Below are positions 18,498 to 28,969 of a DNA stretch of 64,000 nt, one piece after another. This DNA is from Desulfovibrio sp. Fe33. GTDB lineage: Bacteria; Desulfobacterota; Desulfovibrionia; Desulfovibrionales; Desulfovibrionaceae. The translations under genes and the position numbers were made by a program. The stretch covers positions 62,001 through 126,000 of the forward strand of contig NZ_JAQKGU010000012.1 of the NCBI RefSeq assembly GCF_028532725.1, given 5' to 3'. Each line of letters begins with the position of its first letter. Position 1 is the first letter of the stretch. The notes beneath the pieces were generated by a model. It ran no database searches. It saw only the letters and a list, made by a program, of their open reading frames with translations, and had not been told where the DNA came from.

Positions 18498-19319
18498 ATG
18501 TCCACTACAGACAAGTATTACATGATGCGTTCTCTGGAAAAGGCCCTTTACGTCGTCGAGACGATGGCGACCAGGAGCAAGTGGGAACTGAAGGATCTCA
18601 GCGCGGCCTGCTCGATTCCCAAGGGAACCTTGCAGCGCATTCTGCGCACTCTCGAAGACCTCGGCTACGTCCGTCAGGTCGAACGCGGCGGAGCCTACGC
18701 CCTGAGCCTGAAGTTCTACAAGTTGGGAAAGCAGATAGCGTCGCAGAGCAGCATCGTGCCCATGGTTCAGCCCATCATGCTGAAACTGCGGGACAAGGTG
18801 AACGAAACCGTCAATCTGAGCACCCTCTCCGGCGTGGACATGGTGGTCATCCACCAGATAGCCTCCCACCACGCCCTGCAAATGGACTCCATCGTCGGGA
18901 CTTCCTTTCCCGCGAGCCTTTCCGCGTCCGGCATAGTCTTTCTCGCCTTCCTGCCCGAAGAGGATCTACGCGCCTTCATCAAGGACCTGAGGCGAAGCAA
19001 CTCGGACATCAACAGCGAAAAGATCATCCGGCTCTACAATGACATTGAAGACGCCAGGGAAAAGGGTATCGGCCTGGATTTCGAGGAGCTGTTCAAGGGC
19101 ATTCGGTGCATCGCCGCCCCGGTTTTCGACGACGCGGGGAACATCGTGTCGACCATAAGCTGCTCGGTACCCACAGTGCGGCTGGACAGGGCGTTGTCCC
19201 AAAAGCTCCTCCAGGAAATCCCGGCGGCGGCGGAGGAAGCTTCCAAGCTGCTCGAAGCCCCGTCCCATTCCTTCAAATTCGACATGGAGGAGATCACCAG
19301 GCGGCTCATAGCTCCCTAG
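18498..19319 (+). CDS. IclR family transcriptional regulator
   Basis: 273 aa. The N-terminal winged helix reads YMMRSLEKALYVVETMATRSKWELKDLSAACSIPKGTLQRILRTLEDLGYVRQ. The C-terminal effector domain has MDMVVIHQIASHHALQM-like strands, GTSFPASLSASGIVFLAFL and, late, CIAAPVFDDAGNIVSTISCSVP, the usual IclR fingerprints. GAGGAG precedes ATG. IclR proteins commonly regulate adjacent catabolic genes. The GGTAC dyads at 16434-16757 are candidate targets. Confidence 0.93.
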   Translation: MSTTDKYYMMRSLEKALYVVETMATRSKWELKDLSAACSIPKGTLQRILRTLEDLGYVRQVERGGAYALSLKFYKLGKQIASQSSIVPMVQPIMLKLRDKVNETVNLSTLSGVDMVVIHQIASHHALQMDSIVGTSFPASLSASGIVFLAFLPEEDLRAFIKDLRRSNSDINSEKIIRLYNDIEDAREKGIGLDFEELFKGIRCIAAPVFDDAGNIVSTISCSVPTVRLDRALSQKLLQEIPAAAEEASKLLEAPSHSFKFDMEEITRRLIAP

Positions 19320-19360
19320 CTTCCCTCAACGGCCCGCATGGCCGGTCATGCGCAATTCAA

Positions 19361-19395
19361 AAAAAGGAAGCGGCTTCGGCCGCTTCCTTTCTTTC
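19361..19395. terminator. Bidirectional terminator between iclR and hydF
   Basis: GGAAGCGGC (19366-19374) TTCG GCCGCTTCC (19379-19387) is a UUCG-type tetraloop hairpin, with A7 before it and TTTCTTTC after it. It can therefore terminate both converging genes. Confidence 0.85.
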
Positions 19396-19403
19396 TTCCC
19401 CGG

Positions 19404-20609
19404 CTACCGGGCTCCAAACACCCCGACAACCCTGTCCAACACCCCCTGCACCTTGGAGATGACCACCCCGTAATTGGTGACGGGAACCTGCCGGAGGGCG
19501 CATTCACGCATTCGATGCAGCATCTCCCGCCTGTTTATCATGCACCCGCCGCAGTGGATGGCCAGGGAATACTCCTCCAGGTCCTCCGGAAAATCGTGGC
19601 CGGAGTACATGGTGAATTCCAGGCGTTTTCCCGTGTACCGGGATATCCAGCGGGGAATTTTCACCCGGCCGATATCGTCGGCCTCGGTGTGGTGGGAACA
19701 CGCTTCGCACAGCAGCACCTTGTCGCCGTCCCGCAGGGAATCCACGGCGTCGGCTCCCTGTACGAGCTTTCGAAGGTCGCCCTTGCGCCGGGCGAACAAG
19801 GTGGAAAAGGTGGTCAGGGGAACGTCTTCAGGGACCTCGGCGGCCACCTTCCGCACCACCTGTGAATCGGTGACGACCAGAGCCGGAGCCTTTTTCAGCA
19901 TATCGAGGGCCCCGGCAAGCTCCTCGTCCTTGACCACGACGCCCACGGCATCGCTGTCCAGGATATCCCGCAGGACCTGAACCTGCGGCAGAATCAGCCT
20001 TCCCTTGGGCGCGGACAGGTCCAGGGGCACGACGCACAGGACCGTGTCCCCTTCGGAAACAAGATCGCGCACCAGAAGCGGCTCCTCGCAATATTCGCGG
20101 GGGGCCGATTTGACCAGCATGGTCTTGAGGTACTGGACGCCCCGGCCATTGGTGGCGCACACGCTGAGGCAAGGAAGGTAAGCGGACCGGCAGAAATCGA
20201 CGTCCGCCTCCGAGGGCGTGGCGACATCGGCCTTGTTGAAGACCACGATCACCGGGATATCCATGCTCCGCAACGTTTCCAGGACAGTCCGTTCGGGGAC
20301 GCCGATCCCCTCCTCGCCCACGACGAGCAGGGCCAGGTCTGTCCGGTAAAGGACCCGGCGGGCCGCCTGGACGCGCTGCGCCCCCAACTCCCCGACGTCG
20401 TCCAGCCCGGCCGTGTCGTAAAACGTGACGGGCCCGAGCGGCAACAATTCGTAGTGCTTGGCCACGGGATCTGTCGTCGTGCCCGGATGGTCGGCCACAA
20501 TGGAAATCTCCTGGCCGATGATGGCGTTGATGAGCGAAGACTTCCCGGCATTGCGCCTTCCAACAAGGGCAATGACCATACGGTCTCCTTTCGGTGTCCT
20601 GTTCGACAT
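19404..20609 (-). CDS. hydF: [FeFe]-hydrogenase H-cluster maturation GTPase HydF
   Basis: HydF is the scaffold on which the diiron subcluster is assembled before transfer to HydA. The 401-aa protein has an N-terminal GTPase: Walker A GRRNAGKSS at residues 17-25, DHPGTTTDP, DTAGLDD and NKADV. The C-terminal cluster-binding domain has EACSHHTEADD and later AIHCGGCMINRRE, giving the CxH...CxxC ligand set of the family. AGGAGA precedes ATG 20609. It is the last gene of hydG-(unknown)-hydE-hydF. Confidence 0.96.
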   Translation of the reverse strand: MSNRTPKGDRMVIALVGRRNAGKSSLINAIIGQEISIVADHPGTTTDPVAKHYELLPLGPVTFYDTAGLDDVGELGAQRVQAARRVLYRTDLALLVVGEEGIGVPERTVLETLRSMDIPVIVVFNKADVATPSEADVDFCRSAYLPCLSVCATNGRGVQYLKTMLVKSAPREYCEEPLLVRDLVSEGDTVLCVVPLDLSAPKGRLILPQVQVLRDILDSDAVGVVVKDEELAGALDMLKKAPALVVTDSQVVRKVAAEVPEDVPLTTFSTLFARRKGDLRKLVQGADAVDSLRDGDKVLLCEACSHHTEADDIGRVKIPRWISRYTGKRLEFTMYSGHDFPEDLEEYSLAIHCGGCMINRREMLHRMRECALRQVPVTNYGVVISKVQGVLDRVVGVFGAR

Positions 20610-20625
20610 TGTCTATCTCCTGGTC

Positions 20626-21618
20626 TTATTTGAAATAGGCAGGGGACGCGCCCCGTGCCGGGGATGGCTGATAACCGGCCTTGCGCAGGCGCAGCCGCAA
20701 GGCGCGAACAGCGTCCGCGACCGTTTCGGTGGAACCGTTTTTCCCCGGATAGAGGAAATATTCCCTCCTGACCGACTCCGGGGTGACGGAGGGCATGACC
20801 ACGTTCGCTCCGGCGGAAAGCCCCTGCTCGCGGCCGTCCGGGGCCAGGGCGTCCAGCGCGCTGGTGGCCGGGATGTTGGCCAGGGGATTCAGGATGCGCA
20901 GCAGCGCGAGCGCCCGCAGGGATTCCTCCATGGACCCCGCCGCGGCCCGCCTCAAGGGAGTGTCCGGGTGCGGGACGAAGGGCCCCACGGCAATCATGTC
21001 CAGAGAAAGGGCGGTCAATTCCAGTATGTCGTTGGCGAGAATCTCCGGGGTCATGCCCGGCAGGCCCGTGATAAGGCCGGAACCCGTCTCGTATCCCAGA
21101 CGGCGGAGAAGGCGCACCCTCTCCACCCGCTCGCGGACGGACTGGCCCGGCCGACAGCGCCGGTGCAACTCCTCGTCAAACGTCTCCACCTTGAGCAGGT
21201 AACGGTCGGCCCCGCAATCGCGCCAATACCTGTAGGCATCCTCATCGTGGTCTCCGAGGCAGAGAGTCACGGAGACGTCGCCCAGCATTTTTATTTCCCG
21301 AACGAGCCGACCGATGCGGCGAACCGCGCCACGCCCCTCCTCGCCGGACTGGAGGACCACGGTGCCCATGCCCGCCCGCACGACGCACCCCGCCGCGCGG
21401 ACCACGGATTCATCGCCCAGGACATAGCGGCGCAGTCCGGCATTGCCCATGCGCAGGCCGCAATAAAGGCAGTCCTTACGGCACTGGTTGCCGAACTCCA
21501 CGACCCCGCGCTGGAAGACCTCGCGCCCGAACACGGCGTCCCGAACCGACGAAGCTTCCTTGAGCAGTTCGCCGGAATCCGGTGCCCGGAGCATGTCCGC
21601 GATCTCATGCGGGCGCAC
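20626..21618 (-). CDS. hydE: [FeFe]-hydrogenase maturation radical SAM protein HydE
   Basis: HydE acts on the iron-cysteine precursor during diiron-site assembly. I start it at GTG 21618 because AGGAGG lies about 10 bases upstream and the start overlaps the previous gene's stop by 14 bp; this gives 330 aa, close to family size. The ORF stays open further upstream, but that peptide reads as the shadow of the previous gene. The radical SAM triad is CRKDCLYC, followed by GLRMGNAGLRRYVL. TVVLQSGEE, GLPGMTPEILANDI and PSVTPESVR are further family segments. Confidence 0.94.
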   Translation of the reverse strand: MRPHEIADMLRAPDSGELLKEASSVRDAVFGREVFQRGVVEFGNQCRKDCLYCGLRMGNAGLRRYVLGDESVVRAAGCVVRAGMGTVVLQSGEEGRGAVRRIGRLVREIKMLGDVSVTLCLGDHDEDAYRYWRDCGADRYLLKVETFDEELHRRCRPGQSVRERVERVRLLRRLGYETGSGLITGLPGMTPEILANDILELTALSLDMIAVGPFVPHPDTPLRRAAAGSMEESLRALALLRILNPLANIPATSALDALAPDGREQGLSAGANVVMPSVTPESVRREYFLYPGKNGSTETVADAVRALRLRLRKAGYQPSPARGASPAYFK

Positions 21619-22210
21619 TGGAATCCAACCTCCTCCCCTGCTCCAGGGCCAGCGCGCATTCGGCCGCGATGCGGAACGCGGCGCGCGTTTCCCGATCAGC
21701 TTCCTCGGGAACGCGCCCGGCGCGGGCGCAGGCCAAAAGCGTTTCCACCGGCGCGTCCACCGCGCACCAGAATCCTTCGGGGGCGAGGACGCGGGACCGC
21801 GCGAAATGGCCGAAAAACATCCGGTCGTCGACAAGGACCGCTGGCAGGCTCGGCCTGAACGGCATCTCCACCAGATCCACCCGCTCCCCGAACGTGTCTT
21901 TCAGCCCGTCCAGGTAACGGCGGGAAGCTCGAAGCTCTCCCATCATGTCGTTGGGACCGGCCTGGGGACGAAGCAGGCCGAACAGCTCGCCCGCCCAATG
22001 GCAATGCCCGGGATCGGGCAGGAGGAAGGCCGAAAGACGCGCCCCGCCCGGCCGGGCCAAAGCCGACTCCAGCCCCCGGGCGATCTCGGCGTTGGCCGCG
22101 AAGTTGCCGTAAGGAGGAGCGTAGAGCAGAATTCGCCTGCGCGCCTGCGAGAACGTCCGCCCCAGCTCCAGGGAGTCGACACCTGCCGCTATCATCCGCC
22201 CGTCCCGCAT
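21605..22210 (-). CDS. Unknown protein embedded between hydG and hydE
   Basis: 201 aa, not recognised. It lies 3 bp after hydG and overlaps hydE by 14 bp, so it is co-translated with the maturases. Visible features are an N-terminal region SQARRRILLYAPPYGNFAAN, then PDPGHCHWAGELF, and a C-terminal VLVDDRMFFGHFARSRVLAPEGF followed by an Ala-rich helix. The central pattern, with a surface-exposed His-Cys-His and VDDRMFF, faintly resembles PLD-like accessory domains, but no HKD motif is present. It has no signal peptide or membrane helix. Its position suggests a role in H-cluster maturation, hydrogenase assembly or its sensing; this is inference only. Confidence 0.7.
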   Translation of the reverse strand: MRDGRMIAAGVDSLELGRTFSQARRRILLYAPPYGNFAANAEIARGLESALARPGGARLSAFLLPDPGHCHWAGELFGLLRPQAGPNDMMGELRASRRYLDGLKDTFGERVDLVEMPFRPSLPAVLVDDRMFFGHFARSRVLAPEGFWCAVDAPVETLLACARAGRVPEEADRETRAAFRIAAECALALEQGRRLDSSAPA

Positions 22211-22213
22211 CCT

Positions 22214-23623
22214 TTAGAAGTACAGATCGCGTTCGCCGCGTTCGATACGCGCCAAGCGGTCCATCAGCGCTTTCCGGCCTTTTTCCGGCCCGGTCTCCGC
22301 CTCTTCCCGCACAAAGGGAACCGAGATTTCGCGAGTATCCGCGCCCGCGTAATCCTGAAGGTACTCGCTGAACGTGAGGAGCGCGTTGGGGCGGCAGAAA
22401 TCCTGGATGAATCCGGTCTTGGCCAACTTCATGAACTCCTCCCCGGTCCGGCCCAGCCGGTAGCAGGCCGTGCACCAGGAGGGAATGTACCCGTGCCGCA
22501 CGATCTCGCGGACGACCTCGTCCAGGCTGCGGTTGTCGCCCACGCAGAACTGCTGCACGTCGGGGCGGTCGTAATCCGGATCGGTGTACGCGCCCGGATA
22601 GGTGCGCGACCCCGCGCTGATCTGCGAGACGCCGATGTCGAGCAGCTCCCGCCGCATCTCCCTGTCCTCGCGCGTGCTCAGAATCAGGCCGGTGAAGGGA
22701 ACAGCCAGCCGCAGGACGGCGACCAGCCGCTTGAACTGCGCGTCCGTGATCGGATACGGCGGATTGAAGGCGATCTCCGAGTTGAGGGCCGGTTCCAGAC
22801 GTGGGAAGGACAGGGTGTGCGGTCCCACGCCGAACGCCTTTTCCAGCTCCGCCGCGTGCGCCAGCAGGGCCAGGGTGTCGAAGCGATAGTCGTACAGCCC
22901 GAGCAGCGCGCCCATGCCCACGTCGTCGATGCCCGCCTCCATGGCCCGGTGCATGGCGGGAAGCCGCCACAGGAAATTGCTTTTGTGGCCCTTCGGATGA
23001 AGCTTGGCATAGGTTTCCGTGTGGTAGGTCTCCTGGAAGCACTGGTAGGTGCCGATGCCCACCTCATGCAACGCGCGGAACCCTTCAACGTCCAGCGGCG
23101 CGCAGTTGATGTTCACCCTGCGAATCTCTCCGCTTTTCTCCGAAACGGTTTCGTAGACGGTGCGCACGGTGTCCGCGATCCAATCCGCGCCGAACTTCGG
23201 ATGCTCGCCGTAGACCAACAGCAGCCGCTTGTGGCCGAGGTCCTCCAGTACGCCGACCTCGCGCTTCAGCTCTTCATGGGTGAGCGTCCGCCGGACCAGG
23301 TCCGTGTTGGTGTCCTTGAACCCGCAATAGGCGCAACGGTTGGCGCACTCGTTGGTCACGTAAAGGGGGGCGAAAAGCACGACCCGGTTGCCGTAGATGG
23401 CCTTCTTGACCTTGCGGGCGGAGTCCGCGATCTCCCCGTTCAAATCGGGGTCCTCGGCCTGAAGCAGACAGGCAGCCTCGGCCAGGGTCAACCCCTTCAG
23501 CTCAAGCGCCTTGTCGAGGATTTCCCGGATGCGGGCAGGGTCGGCGACCCTGTTCTGGTTGACGATATCCCATATCGCCCTTTCATCGATGAAGTTTTGC
23601 ACTCCGCTGGTGTCGATTTTCAT
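22214..23623 (-). CDS. hydG: [FeFe]-hydrogenase maturation radical SAM tyrosine lyase HydG
   Basis: HydG cleaves tyrosine to give the CO and CN- ligands of the H-cluster. The start is ATG 23623 (MKIDTSG) with GGAG upstream; 469 aa. The radical SAM cluster is C93-x3-C97-x2-C100 in NECANRCAYCGFK. The C-terminal auxiliary cluster motif is visible as WCTACYRLGRTGEEFM. GALLGLYDYRFDTLALLAHA and SFPRLEPALNS are conserved barrel segments. It is the first gene of the maturation run and lies downstream of the response regulator gene, separated by an AT-rich promoter region. Confidence 0.96.
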   Translation of the reverse strand: MKIDTSGVQNFIDERAIWDIVNQNRVADPARIREILDKALELKGLTLAEAACLLQAEDPDLNGEIADSARKVKKAIYGNRVVLFAPLYVTNECANRCAYCGFKDTNTDLVRRTLTHEELKREVGVLEDLGHKRLLLVYGEHPKFGADWIADTVRTVYETVSEKSGEIRRVNINCAPLDVEGFRALHEVGIGTYQCFQETYHTETYAKLHPKGHKSNFLWRLPAMHRAMEAGIDDVGMGALLGLYDYRFDTLALLAHAAELEKAFGVGPHTLSFPRLEPALNSEIAFNPPYPITDAQFKRLVAVLRLAVPFTGLILSTREDREMRRELLDIGVSQISAGSRTYPGAYTDPDYDRPDVQQFCVGDNRSLDEVVREIVRHGYIPSWCTACYRLGRTGEEFMKLAKTGFIQDFCRPNALLTFSEYLQDYAGADTREISVPFVREEAETGPEKGRKALMDRLARIERGERDLYF

Positions 23624-23662
23624 TCTTCTGTCTCCGTGAGGACCTGAGCCTTCCGTCCGCAA

Positions 23663-23879
23663 TCCCTGAAAGAAGCGCCGAACGCTCGCGGAAAAGCCCC
23701 TTGTGGACGTTCCGCTCTCACTTTTTAAATTTTAATTAAGTGCTTAATTTATTTGAATATATTTGTTAAAAAGCGTCAAAAAAAAGTTCAGGGGGAGCGT
23801 ATCCCCGGAGGGTGTCTTTCATTCGGCCGTCTGGTTAAGGAAGGTTGGTCGATGTCTTGGATGAGGCCCGAACGGACGC
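23663..23879 (-). promoter_or_regulatory. AT-rich promoter region of hydG with ATTAAG dyad and upstream weak terminator
   Basis: This gap separates the response regulator from hydG. On the minus strand GGGGATACGCTCCCC (23806-23792) followed by a T run may end the upstream operon. After it come TTGACG and a very AT-rich stretch containing the dyad ATTAAG-tg-CTTAAT (23735-23748), a plausible operator and promoter. I do not see a convincing sigma-54 site, so hydGEF may be expressed separately from fdhF-hydA. Confidence 0.45.
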
Positions 23880-25340
<1,461 letters not shown>

Positions 25341-25344
25341 GGTC

Positions 25345-26463
25345 CTATACTCCGTCGTCTTCCGCAGCGGGCAGGACGACGCGAATCATCGCTCCGCCCT
25401 CCGGCCGGTTCCGGGCCGTCACCGTTCCGCCCGCCGCCTGGACTATGGTCTGCACGATGGACAGCCCGAGTCCCATGGACGAACCAGGCGACTTGGTGGA
25501 AAAGAACGGCTCGAACATCTTTCCGGTCATCTCCTCCGCAAACCCCGGCCCGTTGTCGGCGACGGTCAATTCCACCTTTCCCGGCTCCGGGGAACACACG
25601 TCGATCCAGACGAACTTTTGTTTCCGCTCCACCTCGTCCAGAGCCTGCATGGCGTTGGCCGCAAGGTTGGCTACAAGCTCCTCGAAACGGATGCAGGTGC
25701 CGCTCACCTTGGGCGAATTCTCGTCGATATGCAGCTCTGTCCGAATGTTGCGCGCGCCGAACTGCGACTGGATGAGGGAAAGCGCGGAGCGCACGGCCGC
25801 GCCCAGGTCGCACGCCTTCGGGGCGGCGTCCTGCTTCTGCCTCAGATATTCCCGCAGGTGGTTGACGATGGAGTCCGCCCGGTCCACTTGCGCGGCGATG
25901 TCGCCCAGGATGCGGACGAGGTCCTTGCCCGGCCGCTCGGACCGCTCGGCAAGCAGTTGCGCCGAGGCGGTCAGGATGCGGATGGCGTTCAGAGGCTGGT
26001 TGATCTCATGGGCGATGCCGCCCCCGACCACGGCCAGGGTCGTGACGCGGCTGGCCTTCTCCATGGCGATCCGGGCCTCGGCCAGCGTCGCTTCCGCCTC
26101 CCGCTGCGCGGTGACGTCCCGCCCCACGGACTGGAACTCGACGACGTCGCCGTCCTCGTCGAAGATGCCCTTCGTCACGAACTGGACGAAACGCACCCGC
26201 CCCAGGGCGTCCACATAGCGAGGCTCCGTGATGATTTCCGGATTCTCGGGCGAGATGGAAAAGACCTGGCCCACGATGGAGTCGCTTTCCTCGGGGTCCA
26301 GAAGATCCTTGAAGCTCGCTCCAAGCAGCTCCTCCGGCCTCTTGCCGTAGAATCGGCAGAACGCGCCGTTGACGAAGGTCAGCCTGCCGTCCGGGCGGAA
26401 CCGGCGGATCAGCTCCGTCTGGTCTTCGACCACGGCCTGGTAGATGGAATCGACGGAAGTCAT
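25345..26463 (-). CDS. PAS-domain sensor histidine kinase (partner of the sigma-54 regulator)
   Basis: 372 aa, no membrane helices, so a cytoplasmic sensor. An N-terminal PAS domain (RRFRPDGRLTFVNGAFCRFYGKRPEELLG to GRDVTAQRE) is followed by a coiled coil. The dimerisation/phosphoacceptor box is GGGIAHEINQPLNAI, and the HATPase domain shows LVANLAANAMQAL, DNGPGF, PFFSTK and GLGLSIVQ. It lies between the HycB-like ferredoxin gene and the response regulator (4-bp gap). A soluble PAS kinase in a hydrogenase/formate dehydrogenase operon suggests sensing of redox state, formate or hydrogen; the signal is not visible. Confidence 0.93.
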   Translation of the reverse strand: MTSVDSIYQAVVEDQTELIRRFRPDGRLTFVNGAFCRFYGKRPEELLGASFKDLLDPEESDSIVGQVFSISPENPEIITEPRYVDALGRVRFVQFVTKGIFDEDGDVVEFQSVGRDVTAQREAEATLAEARIAMEKASRVTTLAVVGGGIAHEINQPLNAIRILTASAQLLAERSERPGKDLVRILGDIAAQVDRADSIVNHLREYLRQKQDAAPKACDLGAAVRSALSLIQSQFGARNIRTELHIDENSPKVSGTCIRFEELVANLAANAMQALDEVERKQKFVWIDVCSPEPGKVELTVADNGPGFAEEMTGKMFEPFFSTKSPGSSMGLGLSIVQTIVQAAGGTVTARNRPEGGAMIRVVLPAAEDDGV

Positions 26464-26478
26464 TGATGCAATATACCC

Positions 26479-26994
26479 TTATCTCTGTCCAAAGGCTACC
26501 TGCAGCGCGCTATGCCGCCGCCTGCCCCCGGCAATGCGCTGGAGTTCGCCGCCGTCCATGATCTTGAGGGCGTTGGCCGGGCACACCGCCACGCAGGCCG
26601 GGCCGCCGTCGCGGTCCTCGCACAGGTCGCACTTGTACGCAAGCAGTCTGTCCGGCTTTCCGGGGAGGTGTCCAACCTGCATGGCGCCCACGGGGCAGGC
26701 GGCCATGCACGCCTTGCAGCCGAAGCAGCGGCTCTCGTCCACGCGCACCACCTCGCCGTCGTGGGTGATCGCCCCGGCGGGGCACACGGACACGCACGGC
26801 GCGTCCTCGCACTGGCGGCACTGGATGGGCGCGGTTACTTCGGCTTCGTGGACTACGGTGATGCGCGGCGCGAACGGCATCTGCCGCCTGGTGACACGGC
26901 CGGTGTAGTCGCCCAGATGAGCCTTGACGCAAGCTATTTCACAGGCGCGGCAGCCAATGCAGCGCGAGGGATCGGATAATACGAACGTATGCAT
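26479..26994 (-). CDS. HycB/HydN-like 4x[4Fe-4S] electron-transfer subunit (HDCR small subunit)
   Basis: 171 aa with four 4Fe-4S motifs. They are CIGCRACEIACVKAH; CRQCEDAPCVSVCPAGA; CFGCKACMAACPVGA; and the split set CDLCEDRDGGPACVAVCPANA. This is the HycB/HydN layout, a wire between formate dehydrogenase and hydrogenase in hydrogen-dependent CO2 reductase or formate-hydrogen lyase. It begins immediately after the hydrogenase stop (no gap) and precedes the histidine kinase. No signal peptide, so cytoplasmic. Confidence 0.93.
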   Translation of the reverse strand: MHTFVLSDPSRCIGCRACEIACVKAHLGDYTGRVTRRQMPFAPRITVVHEAEVTAPIQCRQCEDAPCVSVCPAGAITHDGEVVRVDESRCFGCKACMAACPVGAMQVGHLPGKPDRLLAYKCDLCEDRDGGPACVAVCPANALKIMDGGELQRIAGGRRRHSALQVAFGQR

Positions 26995-28386
26995 TTACTC
27001 ATGCCTCCCCGCTTCCTTCCCGTACCGGGTGTGAAGCAGTTTGTGGGAGAGTTCTCCCAGTGGTTTCTGAAGAAAATTCTCATACAGCGCCTTGACGGCC
27101 GGGTTGCGGTGCGCGGCCCTGACCGGCAGTTCCCGGTCGTGGTCGTGAAGAGCCTTGCGGCGGCGGGACACGGCGTCGGCCACGTCCACGCCCGGCAGCA
27201 GCTTGGGCTGGCCTCCGCCCGCCACGCAGCCGCCCTCGCAACACATGACCTCCATGAACTCGAAATCGGCCTTGCCGGACCGCACGGCTTCCAGCACCGG
27301 CGCGACGTGGGCCAGGCCCGACACGATCACGCCCCGGACCGTCTTGCCCCCGATCTCCACCGAAGCGCGAAGCACACCCGGTTCCTCTTCGCTCCGAACA
27401 AAGGCTACGCCGCTCTCGTCCACTTCCTTGCCGGAAGTCGTGGCGATAGCGGTGCGCAGGGCCGCCTCCATCACGCCGCCGGACGCGCCGAAGATGGTCC
27501 CGGCCCCGGAATATAGGCCCAGCGGGGCGTCGAATTCCTCCTCGGGGAGGCTGTCCAGGTCGATACCCTTCTCCTTGAGCATGGCGGCCAGCTCGGTCAC
27601 GGTCAGCACAGCGTCCACATCGGCGTGCCCGCCGTTTTGCATCTCGGGACGCTCCGCCTCGCCCTTCTTGGCGGTGCAGGGCATGACCGCCACGCTGGCG
27701 ATCTCACCCGCGGTTTTTCCGGCCTGCTCCGCCCCGTAACTCTTGAAGAGCGCGCCCGCCATCTGCTGCGGGGACTTGCAACTGGAAAGGTGATGGATCA
27801 GGTCCGGCCAGGCGGTCTCCACATGACGCACCCAACCGGGACAGCAGGAGGTGAACATGGGCAGGGTCCCGCCGGTCTCGATGCGCTGGAGCAACTCGGT
27901 GGATTCCTCCATGACGGTCACATCGGCGGCGAAGATGGTGTCGTAGACGTAGTCGAAGCCCAGCCTGCGCAGGGACGCGGCGAGCTTGCCGGGAGTGAGC
28001 GTGCCCGGAGCCTTGCCGAACTCCTCGGCGATGGAGACCCGGACCGCCGGGGCGCACTGGACCATGGTGGTCCTCTCGGGGTCGGCCAGCATGGCCGCCA
28101 CCTTCTTCCGGTCGATACGGAAATTGGCGGCGAACAACGGAGCGGGATCGTCTTCGGCCAGCCCGCGTTCCCGGCGAATCTCCGGCATCCGTTCCGCGCC
28201 TTCGTCGAAAGGCGAAAGGAAAGCCGCGCAGGTAAGCACGCACTGGCCGCACAGCACGCAACGGGATGTATCGATGGTCTGCGGCTCGTTGGGGTGTCCG
28301 ACGATGGCGTCGACGGGGCAGACATCGGCGCACCGGCGGCAGCCGGTACACAGCATGGGGTCTATGGAAACGACTTGTGACGACAT
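26995..28386 (-). CDS. hydA: [FeFe]-hydrogenase catalytic subunit HydA (HDCR/FHL type)
   Basis: 463 aa. The N-terminus has two 4Fe-4S motifs (CTGCRRCADVCPVDA, CVLCGQCVLTCAAF) and no 2Fe-2S or NADH modules. The H-cluster signatures are complete: L1 TSCCPGW (residues 179-185, including the proton-transfer cysteine), L2 MPCTAKKGE (235-243) and L3 EVMCCEGGCVAGGGQP (379-394). It reversibly oxidises H2. Between two HycB-like ferredoxins and next to a Sec formate dehydrogenase, it matches the hydrogenase of hydrogen-dependent CO2 reductase described in Acetobacterium. A formate-disproportionating role in the other direction is equally possible. Confidence 0.96.
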   Translation of the reverse strand: MSSQVVSIDPMLCTGCRRCADVCPVDAIVGHPNEPQTIDTSRCVLCGQCVLTCAAFLSPFDEGAERMPEIRRERGLAEDDPAPLFAANFRIDRKKVAAMLADPERTTMVQCAPAVRVSIAEEFGKAPGTLTPGKLAASLRRLGFDYVYDTIFAADVTVMEESTELLQRIETGGTLPMFTSCCPGWVRHVETAWPDLIHHLSSCKSPQQMAGALFKSYGAEQAGKTAGEIASVAVMPCTAKKGEAERPEMQNGGHADVDAVLTVTELAAMLKEKGIDLDSLPEEEFDAPLGLYSGAGTIFGASGGVMEAALRTAIATTSGKEVDESGVAFVRSEEEPGVLRASVEIGGKTVRGVIVSGLAHVAPVLEAVRSGKADFEFMEVMCCEGGCVAGGGQPKLLPGVDVADAVSRRRKALHDHDRELPVRAAHRNPAVKALYENFLQKPLGELSHKLLHTRYGKEAGRHE

Positions 28387-28390
28387 GGGA

Positions 28391-28969
28391 CTACACCTCC
28401 TCGTAGGTCCGGCTCAGGGCCAATGCGGCTTCAAGATTACGGCGTCGCTTGACCTCGATGGGGTCCACCAGAGTCAGGGCCTTTTCGGGGCACGCCGCCA
28501 CGCAGGCCGGTCCGCCCTCGCGTCCGTCGCAGAGGTCGCACTTGCTGGCGAGGCAGGCGGGTTCGAGCCGGACGCCCTTCGGGGTCGACGGGTCCAGCAC
28601 CCGGCGCATGGCGGGTTTGCCGTGCTTCCAGACCTGGGCCATCTCCATGGCTCCCACCGGGCAGACGGCCAGGCAGGTCTTGCAGCCAACGCAGCGGTCC
28701 TCGTCCACCTGGACGCCGTTGGAGGTGTGCATGATGGCATTGTTCGGACAGACTTCGGCGCAGGGCGCGTCCTCGCAATGCCTGCATCCGATGGGAACAC
28801 GGGAATTGTTGAAGCTGGTCAGGTACAGCCGGGGGGACAGAGGGACCTGGAGACTTCCCACCGACACCCCGCCCCGCTGGTGCGCGGCGGAGCAGGCCAG
28901 TTCACAGACGCGGCAGCCTATGCACCGGGCGGCCGCTACAAGGATAAAGGGACTCAGGCGAGCGTGCAT
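28391..28969 (-). CDS. HycB-like 4x[4Fe-4S] electron-transfer subunit linked to FdhF
   Basis: 192 aa from ATG 28969, which overlaps the fdhF stop by 16 bp. Four cluster motifs are readable: CIGCRVCELACSAAH; CRHCEDAPCAEVCPNNA; CVGCKTCLAVCPVGA; and CDLCDGREGGPACVAACPEKA. It is paralogous to the protein at 26479-26994. An insertion between motifs 3 and 4 (VWKHGKPAMRRVLDPSTPKG) distinguishes it. It probably binds the formate dehydrogenase and passes electrons to HydA. The ORF extends upstream only as a shadow of fdhF. Confidence 0.92.
   Translation of the reverse strand: MHARLSPFILVAAARCIGCRVCELACSAAHQRGGVSVGSLQVPLSPRLYLTSFNNSRVPIGCRHCEDAPCAEVCPNNAIMHTSNGVQVDEDRCVGCKTCLAVCPVGAMEMAQVWKHGKPAMRRVLDPSTPKGVRLEPACLASKCDLCDGREGGPACVAACPEKALTLVDPIEVKRRRNLEAALALSRTYEEV

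Noticed and set aside
21619-21834. Longer N-terminus for HydE
   Set aside because: The added residues are the shadow of the overlapping upstream gene; AGGAGG favours GTG 21618.
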